Position numbers and translations under genes: made by a program. Source: Cannabis sativa (taxonomy: Eukaryota; Streptophyta; Magnoliopsida; Rosales; Cannabaceae). From it: a stretch of DNA of 64,000 bases. Of the stretch, positions 11,341-23,902 are shown piece after piece. The notes below the pieces were generated by a model. The model searched no databases. It was not told the DNA's origin and was given only the letters and a program-made list of their open reading frames with translations. Numbering within the stretch: the first letter of the stretch is position 1; every line of letters starts with the position of its first letter. The stretch lies in contig NC_083610.1 of NCBI RefSeq assembly GCF_029168945.1, forward strand, positions 73,151,580-73,215,579, read 5' to 3'.

Positions 11341-13078
11341 CCATAAACCCTTTGATTAGCAAAGGAATGCACAACATTAAGAAATCACAATAACACGTCT
11401 AATCTAGTAGCGTGTTACATTGAGTTTCCTGGTCGGCATGGTAGGATCAAGATATTTGAGGAATCTCCATTATCAACCATTTTTCGAGCTACCATTTTAT
11501 TTGCAATTTGCACTTCAACGACCAAAGGGTCGCTGTATGGATAAATGACGTGGTTAGAGTCTGCTTCGTTGAAAGTTATGGCTGGTTATCCAACACATAG
11601 TTGCTTAGGCTTCCTCTCTTCTACGATAAGAACTGCATCAATTTATTCATATTGTAAGACTCGAGCATACTTTTCTCTAAATTTGCGCAAGTCTCCAGTA
11701 AGGTGGGGCCTTAAATGATAACCTGAAGATGTCTGTTCACTAGTAGAGGCATTAACTGGTTTTGAGTGTAATCTGTTTAGGCGTCCCTTTATTCTTTATC
11801 AATCTTGACGTATTTCTGCAAGTTCTTATTTTTTCTAATGAGGAATTATATTTCTTGCTTCAAGTTATTGTATTCATTTGCATCGTGACCGTAATTTGTA
11901 TGAAAACAATAAAACTTATTAGTATCCCTTTTACTCACGTCTTTCTTCATGGGAGGAGGTTTTTTGTATGACACCATAGACTGGGTGGTTGCAAAGATTG
12001 TCTCTATGTCTTCTGTTATGATAGTAAATGTAGTGAACTTTGAGGCATTCTCCTGACTTGTGTCACATTGAGATCTTTTTGAACTGGATCGGGGACATAA
12101 TTATTTGTATTATTTGGCTGGACGGTAGGAGGAACATCTTTTCTGTCCAATCCTCTTTCGTGATTCAGATTGTTTTTAAGGTCGTGCATGGTACCTAATC
12201 GATCAAACACTGATGTGCCAAGAGGTTTTTGTGTTTGACCAGTTTGAGCGAGGGGTTGGCCTGATATCTCTGTCTGAGTATGAGTGTTAAGCTGACTATT
12301 TCCTCCCAAGGGACAGTCTGGTAAAATCTGCCCGTCTACCACTTAGCCCACAGTTTGAATCTGTGGCCTTGGATTGGACGGTCCACCGACATGAGTTTGG
12401 GGGGTATGATTAGCTAAATATTCTCCTGACTCATCTGTGACCTTATGAGAATACTAGTATCAGTCGATGGTTGTTGGCCGGTGATTTGATAAGCTTTTTG
12501 GATCAGTTTTGTGGCCTGCCTGGAATAATTATAAATAGCTGCGTACTGGGCTCTCAAGATCTCCATCTCACGATCCCTCCACTCTTCGAACTGACATCTT
12601 TGCTCATTAAAAGCAAGATTTGTAGCTACTCGGATATCTTGCCGGTCGTGGTGAAAAGTGTTATTGTGGCCTTTCATTAGCCCTAATACATCTATCAAAA
12701 TTCTATTTTTTAGTGTCATCCCTGACCGGTCCTTAAGTATATAAAGTGGATGGGATTCCAATTCCAGGAGTAGTGTGCCCAGCTGTTGTACTGGTGTTTC
12801 CAGTTTCTTGAATGCCTGGAGTAAACCCTGCCAAAGAGGTAGTCACTCCGTGGCCGACAGTTTGTGATCCTGTAGGTGGCTGAGAATTAACCTACCTAGG
12901 GCTGTCCTAGGTGGATCTCTTGGGTTTCCAAGTGTCTGCACGCTCAGATCTGTCATGATTGGATCAACTGTATCAGTCTGATTCCCCCTTTGAGTTTGCA
13001 CAACCATTATGTGTCTTGTAAAAGACTTAAGATAAAAAAACTTGGGTGTATTTGCTCTCAATGAAAGTACTAAAATAT
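11341..13078 (-). pseudogene. Tat-like Ty3 retrotransposon gag relic
   Basis: On the minus strand, gag appears to start at MVVQTQRGNQTD (within 12843-13097). It continues through HDRQDIRVATNLAFNEQRCQ (12414-12761) and SVFDRLGTMHDLKNNLNHER (12016-12342). Near 11850-11960 the reading is YCFHTNYGHDANEYNNLKQE, which matches the 'C-x-H..GH-T..C..L' block after the gag core of Tat-lineage elements, though here cysteine is replaced. Frames are broken in several places. No protease, RT or integrase follows, so the rest has been lost. Confidence 0.7.
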
Positions 13079-13791
13079 TGGCCTTGCTTATAGCCAACGA
13101 CAGTGAATCTTAATTAAAACGATAAGAATAATTAAATAACAATGACAATAAAGTAAAGAAAATACCAGATTTATAGAGATTCAGCCCCTTATAGTTGGTA
13201 ATGGCCTACTCTCTTTTTGTTGTATTGACTTGTGAGAAAAGTGAGCACGAACGCTCTAATCTTTCTTCAAAGCTCTTACAATGATCTCTCAGTAGTTCAC
13301 TCTTAGATCGAGGTTTCACTCTTGAGTGTTTTCTCTCTAAATTAATTCGGTGTTCCTGAATAGTGAGATTAAACCACTATTTATAGAGATTAATTACATG
13401 AAGAATGATTTTCCTTAACCTATAAGAAATAAAATGAGAAACTAGTTTATTTCCATAATTACAATAAAAAAGATTAGGAAATCTAAGCTACTTGCCTTTA
13501 TTTTTTTGAGATACGAATTAATCCCACAAATGTAGGGATTGTTTCCGTGACATGCATGCTTGGAAATAACGATGTCCATCTCTAAAATTACTAACTCGCA
13601 CCCCTGGCCGGTGCATGCAAGTTACTCATGTGATTAAGCTGGTCGGATGTCCACTAGTGACCTTGCTCGGACATCCTACCATTCATGTATGACTTTGGGT
13701 TTCATATTAATCTTCACAGCCTGCTAGAATAGAATCATTTGCCCAAATTATAAAATGTGATACATGTGTCACCTAGTCAGATGTCACATCA
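13079..13791 (-). repeat. Probable 5' LTR of the Tat-like gag relic
   Basis: It lies directly upstream (in element orientation) of the gag start. In the minus sense it ends CCA, then ATATTT, then a degraded form of the PBS-like TGGTGCTTTCATTGAGAG seen at 55487-55504. The outer end TGATGTGACATCTGAC resembles such LTR starts. CTATTTATAGAG near 13378 could carry the promoter. The outer boundary is uncertain. Confidence 0.5.
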
Positions 13792-14414
13792 TAGTACAAA
13801 AATTAGAATAACATAACCATGTTTCAAAAATAATATCAACTAACCACTTTTTAAAATAAATATTATTTTATAAATAATATATACATTATATATTTTGAAA
13901 AAAAATAAAATATCCATATATTCATAATTTTGAAAATAATATATAAAAAACTATTTTTTATAGTACTGATTGGATTTTAAAAAATTGAAGACGGATCTAC
14001 AACTTGAATCTTTTAGTTCATTTTTTTTTATTTTCTTTTTTTTTTGTCATATTTTCTTTTGTATTTGAATTTTGAACTCATGAATTATTTTTATTGTTTG
14101 GTATTTTGCCTTGAGATGAACTAAATTACTTTTCTAGGGATTTAATGGAATTGTATATGCTTATAGATAAGAATTAATTGATTACTCATTACTTGTATTG
14201 ATTTATGCTTAATACTTTCCAAAGATTAATTAATTTTAAAATTAAATTAATAATTTAGGTGGAAATCTTGAAAACGAAAATTTAAATTAGATCTAATCAA
14301 TATAATTTTCTTGTTAATTTTTGTTTAGAATAGAAATATACTTAATCGCACTTGGTTATTAAATTAGAAGGCTAAGCTTAATCTTATTTGTAGATTTGAA
14401 TTTTTGATAAGAAT
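13792..14414. other. AT-rich sequence without a recognisable gene
   Basis: Long A/T runs and low complexity. I see no conserved ORF, RNA gene or clear repeat terminus. Confidence 0.5.
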
Positions 14415-15439
14415 ATGAGAATTATCGGATTTGTTTCCTCTATTTGTGTTGCAACTGAAGTCATTGATGGGATTCCAAATATGATTTTTTAAGTCCAAAA
14501 TGAAACTTTGCTTTGTTACAAATGATGAGGTAAAAAATGTTTTGTTTTAAATGCATCCTGACAAGTCCCCGTGTCTTAATGGGATGACTTCAAAATTTTA
14601 TCAAAAGTATTGGCATATTGTGGGGGCCGATGTGGTGAAGCAAGTCAGGTCTTTCTTTCTTTTTAGAATTCTTCCTGCTGATTTGAATAATACTCATATT
14701 GTCCTAATTTCAAAAAAGAAGAACCCGATAACTATGGGCGATTTGAGGCTTATTACTCCTTGTAATGTCATTTATAAAGTTTGTTCTAAAGTGTTAGCTA
14801 ATCGTTTGAAAGAAGTTCTCTCTTTGGTCTTTTTTAAAAATCAAAGTGCTTTCATTCCAGATCATTTGATTTTAGATAATATCACGATTTCTTTTGAAAT
14901 TATGAACTACTTGAAAAGGAAGCATGTTGGTAAGGAAGGTTACATGACTCTGAAGCTGAATATGAGTAAAGCCTATAATAGAGTTGATTGGAAGTATCTT
15001 CAGGCTATTTTACTTAAAATAAGTTTTCATAGTCGTTTAGTGAATTTGATTTTCCACTATATTTTCGCGATTAGTTTTATGGTCACTCATGGGGGACGTG
15101 AATTGGATCCTTTTGTTCCTGGTCGTGGTATTAGACAAGGTGACCCACTCTCTCCCTATTTATTTCTAATCTGTGTGGAAGGTCTTTCCTCTCTTATTAA
15201 GAAATATGAATCTTAGGATGATCTTCATGGGTGTCGAGTGTGTAATGGTGCTCCTGTTATTTCTCACATATTTTTTTGCGGATGATAGCTATATTTATTG
15301 CAAAGCTACAGAACATGAAGCAAGGAATGTTAATCGGTTGTTACAAGTGTTTGAGGCTGCTTCTGGCCAGTGTATTAATGCTTCTAAATCAACCATTTTA
15401 TTTAGTTTGAACACCTCTCAGGCCACTAAAGATTCAATG
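14415..15439 (+). pseudogene. LINE reverse-transcriptase fragment
   Basis: The ORF at 14551-15216 carries the RT blocks of plant L1-like elements in order: DKSPCLNGMTSKFYQ, NNTHIVLISKKKNP, YKVCSKVLANRLKE, NQSAFIPDHLILDN, KLNMSKAYNRVDW and GRGIRQGDPLSPYLFLI. After a frame break the FADDSYIYCKATE segment follows (15280-15439). It is the same family as the minus-strand LINE at 281-2812/10448-10794, in opposite orientation and with different breaks. Both ends are truncated; the element stops at about 15439 after SQATKDSM. The catalytic FADD is present but out of frame with the first part. Confidence 0.88.
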
Positions 15440-15719
15440 TAAGGGAGACATTCTCTATTTTAATTTAAATTATTTTGAAATATTTTAAATTTAAATTTTA
15501 GCAATTTAGCCCCTAACTTTTACTCCTGGTTACTCCCCTGGTGATAAAGTTGATTGCATCGACATAAGGAACGTCAGTTCACAAATTGAAGCTAATTTCA
15601 ATAGCTTCAGCTATAAACTGTTGCATAATCTATTTTTTCTAGTAGGGGCAACATATTTTAATGGAAAAACACTTTTTGTAAATCCATATATGGGTCGTGA
15701 CCAATTCTTACTTATTGTC
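15440..15719. other. Intergenic sequence, nothing recognised
   Basis: AT-rich with no supported gene. It ends at the probable 8-bp duplication TTATTGTC (15712-15719). Confidence 0.4.
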
Positions 15720-16063
15720 GTATTGATAGGGTTGAAAATTTGTGTTATCGTGTCGTATTTGTGTCAGCAGATTATAACACGACATGATTAAAATAAACAC
15801 GAACACAACATGATTATTAAGCATGTTAAAAATTCAAACACGAACGCGGTACAATTATAATTATGAAGACAAAGACGAAATGTAAAAAAAAAAAATAATA
15901 TGAAACCTATAGCAATTAATTCGTATTATTGTGTTGATACGATTATGACACGACACAATTATAAAACGTGTAAAAAACTCAAACTCAAATACGAACAAAA
16001 CACGATTATTAAACATGTCATCAAAACTTGTTTATTTCGTATCATTTTTTGAGTCGTTACCCA
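15720..16063. mobile_element. Probable MITE with CGTGTCGT-type repeats
   Basis: The interior consists of dispersed, partly inverted short motifs (GTGTCGT, AACACGA, TGATTATTAA). TTATTGTC flanks it at 15712-15719 and 16064-16071, the 8-bp size expected for hAT. The termini (GATAGGGTTG and GTTACCCA) pair only weakly, so the boundaries are approximate. Confidence 0.5.
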
Positions 16064-16071
16064 TTATTGTC

Positions 16072-16705
16072 TTAACTCTATGGTTATTTTATTTTATTCC
16101 GCTTAGTTGCCCTTTTGTGGTCATTTCTAATTTTTTACTTTAAGATTTGAGCAGCTTTGTTTTTTATTATTTTTTTAAGATTGCCAGCCTGTAGAACTGA
16201 ATTGTTGTCCATTTACTTAAAATAATAATAATAATAATAAATATTCAGGCTACCAATATATAAACTTTTATATTAAATAATTCATCTAAATCTAAAAGTT
16301 TTATCATTGTGGTTTTCACTTTCATTGGATATATAATACGACTTTTAATTTTTTTAAAAAAAAAGTGGAAAAAATTGACACATATTTGAAGTTTTTTAAG
16401 TGTCATAGAATTTGGATTACTAAATGGAAATAAAATATTTAAGATACACAGTCTAATCATTTTACCCCAATATAAATCTATGATGGAAAAATAAACAAAA
16501 ACAGATGTTGTCATTGGGACTAATATATAGCTTAGTTCCAAAATTCCTACCAATTTGTAATCATTTATATCCATTTTGTTTTAAGCAACTAACTAAGATA
16601 TTATTATACAAAATTTGAGATCATTGATAAAAAAGAAGAAAGCATTAATGGTAATAATACAATAGTATTTAGTAATATTGCTATTTGTGTAAAATAGATG
16701 AAAAA
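16072..16705. other. 3' flank of the hydrolase gene
   Basis: AT-rich, with an (AAT)n microsatellite at about 16221-16240. It should hold the 3' UTR of the minus-strand hydrolase gene. I see no other gene. Confidence 0.4.
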
Positions 16706-18391
16706 TCAAGATGAAGGTTGTTGAAGATCAAGAAGGTGATGGATCCATTGGTGTAAGACTGAAGGAGAACCATACCAAGGTCTGGAATCATTATCTGAAC
16801 CCACAGGAGAGTGGTAAACCCCTTCCAAACTCACATTAAGAGCTCCTTCTAAATGTGCTGATTCTTCTGGTACCACTCCATCTCCCCACACATCTGCCTT
16901 TCCACAAACCTTACTTACACAACCACAACAACCACTAGTCAAAATAAGATTCAACACAGCACATAGCCATAGTGATAAGTAAAGACTCGTCCATAGCCAT
17001 AGGATACTATAATGTGTTTGAGAAAGTAGAATATAGAATACACACATTCATGTTCTTATAAAATATTGGTTGAACCCACCAAAAAAAAAGGCTGCTCTAT
17101 ATTAATTACCTGCTTGTACCCCTGTCCAACCAACCGAGACCTGAAGCTAACCTTTCCACCATTCATGGAGTTGCCAAAGAAAGGAGCACCTTCAATATAC
17201 CTAATAATAAAAATATATACAGTATGCTTACTTACTAAGGTTTCATTAAGAGAGATTAATAAATACTAAAGTATATGTATGTATTGTTTGTAATTTGATT
17301 ATGTTCTTACCTGCCAGCAATACATACGTATTTCAATTGTGGAGTGTAAACAGCTTTTGAGCAATGTTGCTCCACGTAATTGAGGAGTCCTCTAGTTTGA
17401 TCTATAACACCTTTTGGAGGTGGACTGATGAATAACAATAATGATGAATAATGTACAAAATGAAAAAAAAAATGTAAAGTAATTAATTAAGCAAGAAATT
17501 GGGGAAGTTACTTAATTACAGGTGAGGAGTTCCAAGTGTCAAGAGCAATGAAATATGGGATACACCATAGTTTTCCATATACACACGAGCAAGCCATCCT
17601 CCTGCTGAGTGCCCAATCAATGATAAACTCTCCCCTATTACATTTATAACCATAAACAATTTACAAATTAATATGAAATAGTTATAAATTATAATACATA
17701 CCACAACATATATATATATTCTTTCATAATTAATTATACCTTGTGACTGTTCCTTAGCCTCTTGTATAGCTTGGTCGATCCTATTCAGGTACCTGCAGTG
17801 TATAATGAGAAAAAAATACTAGCACTTGATTCTATTTCTAGTTGTTTGTGTATAATGACAATAATATAGAAAGTTTTTTCTTCAACATCTGTCTCCCCTT
17901 AGGGATTGTAATATCAATGGTAACAATATCTCTGTTTATATTGAATTTTTTCAAATCAAATGGTGGAATGAAGATCATAATTAAGAGTATTTATTAATTA
18001 TTACCAATCGAGAACAGGTCGAGGGCGAAGAGTTCCTTGCCAGTAATTAGGGTCGACCAAACCAGCTGCATTGCGGAACCAATCGAGCCTGGAGACCTTA
18101 GCCACCACACTGGGTATTCCATGCTGTTTCAGACTCACCTGTAACTTGTGGTAATCACCCGAATTGTTCCCCAATCCCTGAAATAACTCAATTTTCAATT
18201 AATTAATGTCAAACCAAATGAGGCAATAACACACAATTCTATGAGCTAAAAAAAGAGTAATAGTAATTAACTGGAAGAATAACGGCAGGGCGGTGGTTGG
18301 AGGAGGATTCAAATTCACCACGAATGGTATTATAGGAAGTAGTGGAGAATAAGGAGTAGGTACAGGAGGATGAAGAAACCATAATAGCCAT
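16706..18391 (-). CDS. Alpha/beta-hydrolase (GxSxG serine hydrolase), seven exons
   Basis: Minus-strand exons, in order: 18272-18391, 18005-18177, 17740-17792, 17520-17634, 17311-17424, 17110-17200 and 16706-16909. All have GT-AG borders and consistent phase, giving about 289 residues. The protein reads MAIMVSSSSCTYS at the start and has VILPGLGNNSGDY as the first core strand/oxyanion region. LSLIGHSAGGWLARVY carries the nucleophile elbow G-H-S-A-G (Ser near residue 122). KADVWGDGVVP carries the likely acid, and EGVYHSPVG carries the likely catalytic His near the C-terminus. The Ser/Thr-rich N-terminus is compatible with a plastid transit peptide. It resembles the plant PGAP1/lipase-like hydrolases usually annotated only as 'alpha/beta-hydrolase superfamily'. 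The substrate cannot be told from sequence. The gene looks intact. Confidence 0.88.
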
Positions 18392-18600
18392 TGCTAGCTG
18401 CCACTTATTGGTTTACGGTTTCTCTGTAATGAAATAAGAGAAGAGATAAGAAGAGAAACAAAGAAGTGTCTTTTTACCTCATTTCTCAATACAACTCTCA
18501 ATTTGGACCAACCACTCACTCACTCACTCTCACCAACATACATATATATGATATATGATCCACATCCAACTACTCCCACGATATTCATTTATTTGATTTT
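18392..18600 (-). promoter_or_regulatory. 5' UTR and proximal promoter of the hydrolase gene
   Basis: A purine-rich leader lies next to the ATG, followed upstream by CAACTCTCAATTTGGACCA, a CACT repeat and ATATATGATATATGATC (about 18543-18560), the nearest TATA-like sequence on the minus strand. The similarity to window bases 1-240 suggests it belongs to a duplicated gene pair. Confidence 0.5.
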
Positions 18601-18641
18601 TTTTTTCAAAAATTTACAATAATATACATATGTTGTACTTG

Positions 18642-19160
18642 TAGGGGTGTTCGCGGTGGTGCGGTTTTTAACCATTTTTTTTTTAAACTAACTCACGCAT
18701 GCAGTTTTTCTAATTTCTCAAACTGTACTAGTACCGCGAAACTAAAAAACTACAGAAATCGCATCGCGAAAAATGGTGCGGTGCCGTGCAGTTTTTGCGG
18801 TTTGGACTATCACTAAATAATTAAACTATCACAAATATAATAAAGCTTGAGCAACACTTATCAAAAATACCATAAGACTTGAAAATAAATATAAAAAAAA
18901 ATTAAGTTTTAACAATACAATAATTAGAGGACTTTAGGCTGGACTTTCACATATTGGACCTAAATAAATATAAAAATTAGTATTTTTATAATACGCGGTT
19001 CGGTGCGATTTGAACCGCATATTAACAATTTAAAACCGCAAAGCATACTGCACCACGCGGTTTAGGAAAAATTCAAACCGTCATCGCATTGCAAAGAATT
19101 TCAAACTACAGTTTTTTTTTTGCGGTGCAGGCAGTTTGAGCGGCTTGATAAACAACCTTA
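18642..19160. mobile_element. Probable hAT-type MITE rich in GCGGTTT repeats
   Basis: It begins TAGGGGTGTTCG. The interior is full of GCGGTTT/AAACCGC motifs in both orientations, and it ends GATAAACAACCTTA, a decayed AACACCCCTA terminus. Flanks TGTTGTAC (18631-18638) and TGTTGTAG (19161-19168) look like an imperfect 8-bp duplication. No transposase is present. Confidence 0.6.
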
Positions 19161-19798
19161 TGTTGTAGTAGAATTTACACGAATTTTTAAAAGTTTGTTA
19201 CCTAAATATGGTATATTTAAATTTGGCCACTTTTTATGGCAATTTTAAATTTCTAGGCTTACATATGGAATTAGATATGCCATAATTACGCAAAATATGA
19301 AATTGCACTCTTAATAATTATGGAATTATATTTACTAAGTTTAACTGCAGTGTCCATTGATATAATCAATTTCAGTGATTAGCCCTCCATGTGTTGGTTC
19401 GTAATTAATTTTGGACAAAATACCATTTACCTTTCTAATTACTTCTTTATCCTTTAGTTCCATTAATTCACTAGTAGAATTTTAATTCAAGATCTCATTT
19501 GAATTTGTGCACAATATTTCACTTCCAAAATTAACACTTAAAAAGGGAACCAACATTCGATCTGTTAGGAAAGTCAGGATTCTATAATTGTACATCATGT
19601 TCCCAACCATCCATATTATTAGATTTCCAAAACAGAAGTTGTAATAATCATCTTCTTTGAGAAACTTTAATAAGTGAATCAAAAAACCTAATAACATGAA
19701 CAAGAGTTCATGATAACTCAGGATTTATGTTGATTAACTATTGATCATCGTTATGATATGAATTAGGTCTTTATGATAAACAACATGTTAATAAAGAC
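19161..19798. other. Intergenic AT-rich sequence
   Basis: Short unrelated ORFs only. No domain or repeat boundary recognised. Confidence 0.4.
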
Positions 19799-20522
19799 TA
19801 GGGGTGTTCATAAACTATCCGATCCAATCCAATCCACAAGTTCCATATCCGCTTTTTGCGAATTGGATTGGATTGAAAAATTTAAAATTCGTACTTGTGC
19901 AGATTGGATGTTGTTTGACCCTAAAAAGTAACCGATCAAATTCAATCCGCACTTAATTATATATATTTTAAAAAAATTATAATATGTAATATATATTAAT
20001 TTTCTAGTAATATTAAAAAAAAAAGGACACAAACTTCTAATTTTTTAATTTTTTTAGTAGTATATTGAGTTGGTGCATTTTATTTATTTTATAATAGAAA
20101 ACATAAGAAAAAATATTCTTATTCACATAGACACATACACATAAATTTAAATATATATACTAGCTTATTTATTTTAGTAATGGATACATATATATTAGTG
20201 TAAATCTAAAGATGAGTACATATATATTGACATATATGTGTATTGATTTTATTTGTATATAAATAAAGATGAAAATAAATTATTATTGGAGATTAAGAAA
20301 TAATAGTTTTTTTTTTTAATTTTTTTTCTATGAAATATTAATAATTTATCATTAAAAAAATAACTGATCCAAAATAACCGATCCAATCTGCACTATTGCG
20401 GATTGGATTGGATTTAAACTGTTATGCGGATCGGATTGGATCCAAAATATGAAATATGCACTTAGTGCGGATTGGATGTTGTTTGACCAAAATGTGCGGA
20501 TTGGATCAGATGAACACCCCTA
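19799..20522. mobile_element. hAT-type MITE with GATTGGATTGGAT repeats
   Basis: Termini TAGGGGTGTTCA and TGAACACCCCTA are perfect 12-bp inverted repeats. The exact 8-bp duplication ATAAAGAC flanks it at 19791-19798 and 20523-20530. Subterminal regions contain inverted copies of GGATTGGATTGG. It is 724 bp long, with no transposase. Confidence 0.9.
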
Positions 20523-20530
20523 ATAAAGAC

Positions 20531-20884
20531 AATTTTATTCATATCGGTCCTTGTCATATATAATCTTCATTATATTCATTACCTTTACTTAGATGTCTCA
20601 CTACATTAGTAATCTAAACCAAAATTACTTGCACCCTAGAACGAGTATCAGTGAACTGTACTAGCAGCCATTAATTAAAGATTTCATAACTTTAATTTGT
20701 TGCTGACTGTTTTATTCATAGCAAGTGGTCTTAGTTCTCTGTACAGCTACAAGCCACAACCTCATATTTGAATAAGGAATTTTCTAATATTTAACATAAA
20801 TTATTCAATAATAAATATTAATAACTTAACATTCACATATATATCAAATGTTTAACTCTTTATTTAATAATTAGAAATATCTTT
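20531..20884. other. Intergenic sequence left of the Tat-like element
   Basis: AT-rich, no gene recognised. The left boundary of the Tat-like element is somewhere near 20885 but I cannot fix it. Confidence 0.35.
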
Positions 20885-21460
20885 AGAGGCTTTTCAGGGC
20901 ATAAACCCATACACCTTTCCCCTTGCGGGGTCTAGAGGCCTGATTTCTTAAGAACGTTGAGGAGGACTTGGTGGAGGAGCCTTGTTGGTTCTCTCATTGT
21001 TACGTGATTGTTCAACATCAAGTGGAGGGCCCATTGGTTGGGGCCTCGAGCTTGAGTCCTCTCGAACTCTTGATCGAAGGTACCTCTTTTTGGGAGGTTT
21101 CCACACCCGATGTTTGCCTAGTGCCTGCTCAGTTACTAGGTGTAGTAGTGGTGTTCTGAACATTAAGGGTTTCACTTTGGATACTAGTTCCCATGTGACC
21201 AGTTGGTTAAAGAGGTGTCTCTCTCACTAACTCGAAAAAACCTCTTTGGGAAGTAGTTCCGCAATTAGAGCAATAAGCTTCTCTAGTCCGCTAAGACAGG
21301 TTAAGTCTCCGTTGTTCCTGCTTAACACATTAGCTTTCGATGTTCTTCCAATTTTGCATGAACAAGTGTTGAAATCGTTCATGTTACTTATTGAGAGAGT
21401 CTCGCAGCTCTCGTTGCAAGTCAGCCACAGTTTGGTTGAGCTAAGCGACCTGAGGATCGA
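20885..21460 (-). pseudogene. Tat-like gag, part beyond the Tekay insertion
   Basis: In the minus sense, fragments read NCG(x)LATRAARLSQ near 21380-21460 and WKPPKKRYLRSRVREDSSS (20948-21175), a charged, proline-rich gag linker. It is continuous with the gag start at 55216-55461 once the Tekay element and its ATCGA duplication are removed. No pol follows to the left, so the host element was already truncated or was cut by another event. Confidence 0.55.
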
Positions 21461-23293
21461 TGTAACGCCCTAAGATTTAGGCACGCTACCCAATATGATT
21501 AAGAAACCCTAATTCCCTAAACGGGATTGGTTTTAAAATAAGCGCGGAAATTAAAACTTTAAACGAAAACGGAATGAAAATAAACTTGTAATAATTTTAA
21601 CCTTACAAACAAAAGTTACATGTTTCGGGAGCCCAAAAAAAATCATTTTACAAAATATTACAAGTCTTTTCTCCTTAGCCGACCTAAACAGCAAAAATAG
21701 AGTTACAAAAGTTTCAACGCTGGTAGACCCCAACCCGCTTGGTCTAGTGTGGCCCGAACATGTACATACATCGTCCAACTCCCATACTCATGGCTGATCA
21801 GAGATAGATTTACCCTTTCCTCCACAGTAGAGCACCCGTGAGCCAAGCCCAGCAAGACAGTAAGATATATCGTTAATCATATATAACTCATCACATAAAT
21901 AATAATAATGCCATTTCATATTTGTCTGTATGACACAGACCTGCGTGTTACGCTCACACGCCTATTTATGTCTATGTGGCATAGACCTACATGTTACGCT
22001 CACACGTCTAATTACAATAAGGCTTTAGAACGGTTCATCTCGGTTCTAGTTACCGAGTCCAACCCGATTATGCCTTGAACACATAACCCTTTACTTCAAT
22101 ATAAAACTATATACATCATGGCATAACAATTACATATTAACAATTCACTTGGGTAATAACCCTAAGCCAATAAACCGCTCACTTTAGAGTAATAACTCTA
22201 ATCCCGGTTTCTAGTTTCTCATATAAATCACATTCCATATAAGCGCCATTGTGCATATCTCTACGTGCTAACTACTGTCTTACCTGATGTCCCACAAATA
22301 TGGAGATTCCAAATCCCCGGGTGCTCCTGACCAAGTGCCGGTAATCCTAGTCACAATTCCGGGATACACAAGTATAGGGTTAATCCCAAAATTTATTTCC
22401 ACAAATTAAAAACTGGGCATTTAAATTCCAAATATTCAGATAGAGCTCGGAACGAGCTTTCCAACGATATAAAGAACGTCCCAAACGGAGTCCCGAGTCA
22501 AGAGTTATGACCAAAACAAAAACTCGAAAAAAATACAATAAGCTGCCAAAAATGGCCGCGGCTACTGGGTATAAAAACCCAGGAAACCCAGTTTCCAGCC
22601 ACGAAAATGCATCCAAAAATACCAATTTTCATGCTATATCAATCCACAATCATACCAAACTTTCACCTAACATAAACCAAGTAATTAGAGAGGAATTACA
22701 CCTAATTCACTCTCCAACAACACCAAAAACCAGCAACTAAAAATCAGCCTTCAACAATGAATTTCAGCCCCAAAACTCATCCATTTCAACTCAATTCACA
22801 ACCAAAACTTAAATCCATTAAATAGATTTTCCAGTAATTAAATCAAAAGCTTAAAACACAATTCATGCATTAAAAATTCAATGGTAAAAACCCCAAAAAT
22901 TCAGATTAAACATCATAAACTTCAAAGCTTTAACTTAAGCAAAATCACCAAGAACTTCAAGCTCAAGAACTTGAACAATTAATTTCAAAGTTCAATAAGA
23001 GAATAAAAACACAATAAAATTCCTTTTAAATTCTGTCTAAACCTAACCCAACATCAATTCAAAAGATCCAAGTACAAACATGCTCAAATCAACAAGAAAA
23101 CACTAACATGCATCTCAAGACCATCCCAACCTATTTCATGCTTTTCAACCATAAAATCACAGCAACAAATTCATTAAATTTCAGCAATAGAAAAACTACC
23201 TCAAGCTTCAATGCAATGATCAAGCCACAACTCAAACAATTCTTCAATTTCAAGCTTGAATACCAAGCAAATCACCAATTTTTCAACCAAATA

Positions 23294-23295
<2 letters not shown>

Positions 23296-23367
<72 letters not shown>
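23296..23367. repeat. (GA)n microsatellite in the Tekay 3' LTR
   Basis: About 35 uninterrupted AG units. The matching position in the 5' LTR (54573-54646) has a tract of similar length. The solo LTR of the same family at 2813 lacks it. Confidence 0.95.
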
Positions 23368-23369
<2 letters not shown>

Positions 23370-23902
23370 AGGGGGCTGTTTTAGAGTTAAGGTAAATGCA
23401 GAAATGAATTTCATTTTTTTACAAAGAATGCCTTTAGTTGAAAATAAATCCAAAATACATATTTACCATTTTGCCCCTAGGGCCATTTCTCACATACTCA
23501 AACAATCAAGGGCATTGAATTCATTTCATCTATAACACATATTTAAATAATTTCAGATTATTCACACATAAATAAAATGCCAATAATTTATCCCAAAATT
23601 ATATTTCGGCCCCGAACCCGGTTCGGCCCGAAATACCCAATTGTGACTATACCGCGCCAACTTGTCAGAACACACCTGAAAAAGGACACACCAGATATAC
23701 TATATAATAATATAGTTCATAAGCACATAAATAAATTAAATTCACAGTTTTACCCTTCTCGGGTCAAAATTACTAAAATGCCCCTAACTCACCAACGGGG
23801 TCTTAACATGTCATTTCTCATATTAATTCGCATATAATAAATTATAATATAATATAATTCTACAATAATACTCAATTAACTAGTTAGGGCTTTGCTAATC
23901 CA

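Noticed and set aside
23108..23395. ORF ending in an Arg-Glu repeat
   Set aside because: It is the translation of the (GA)n microsatellite in an LTR. The same applies to 54384-54819.
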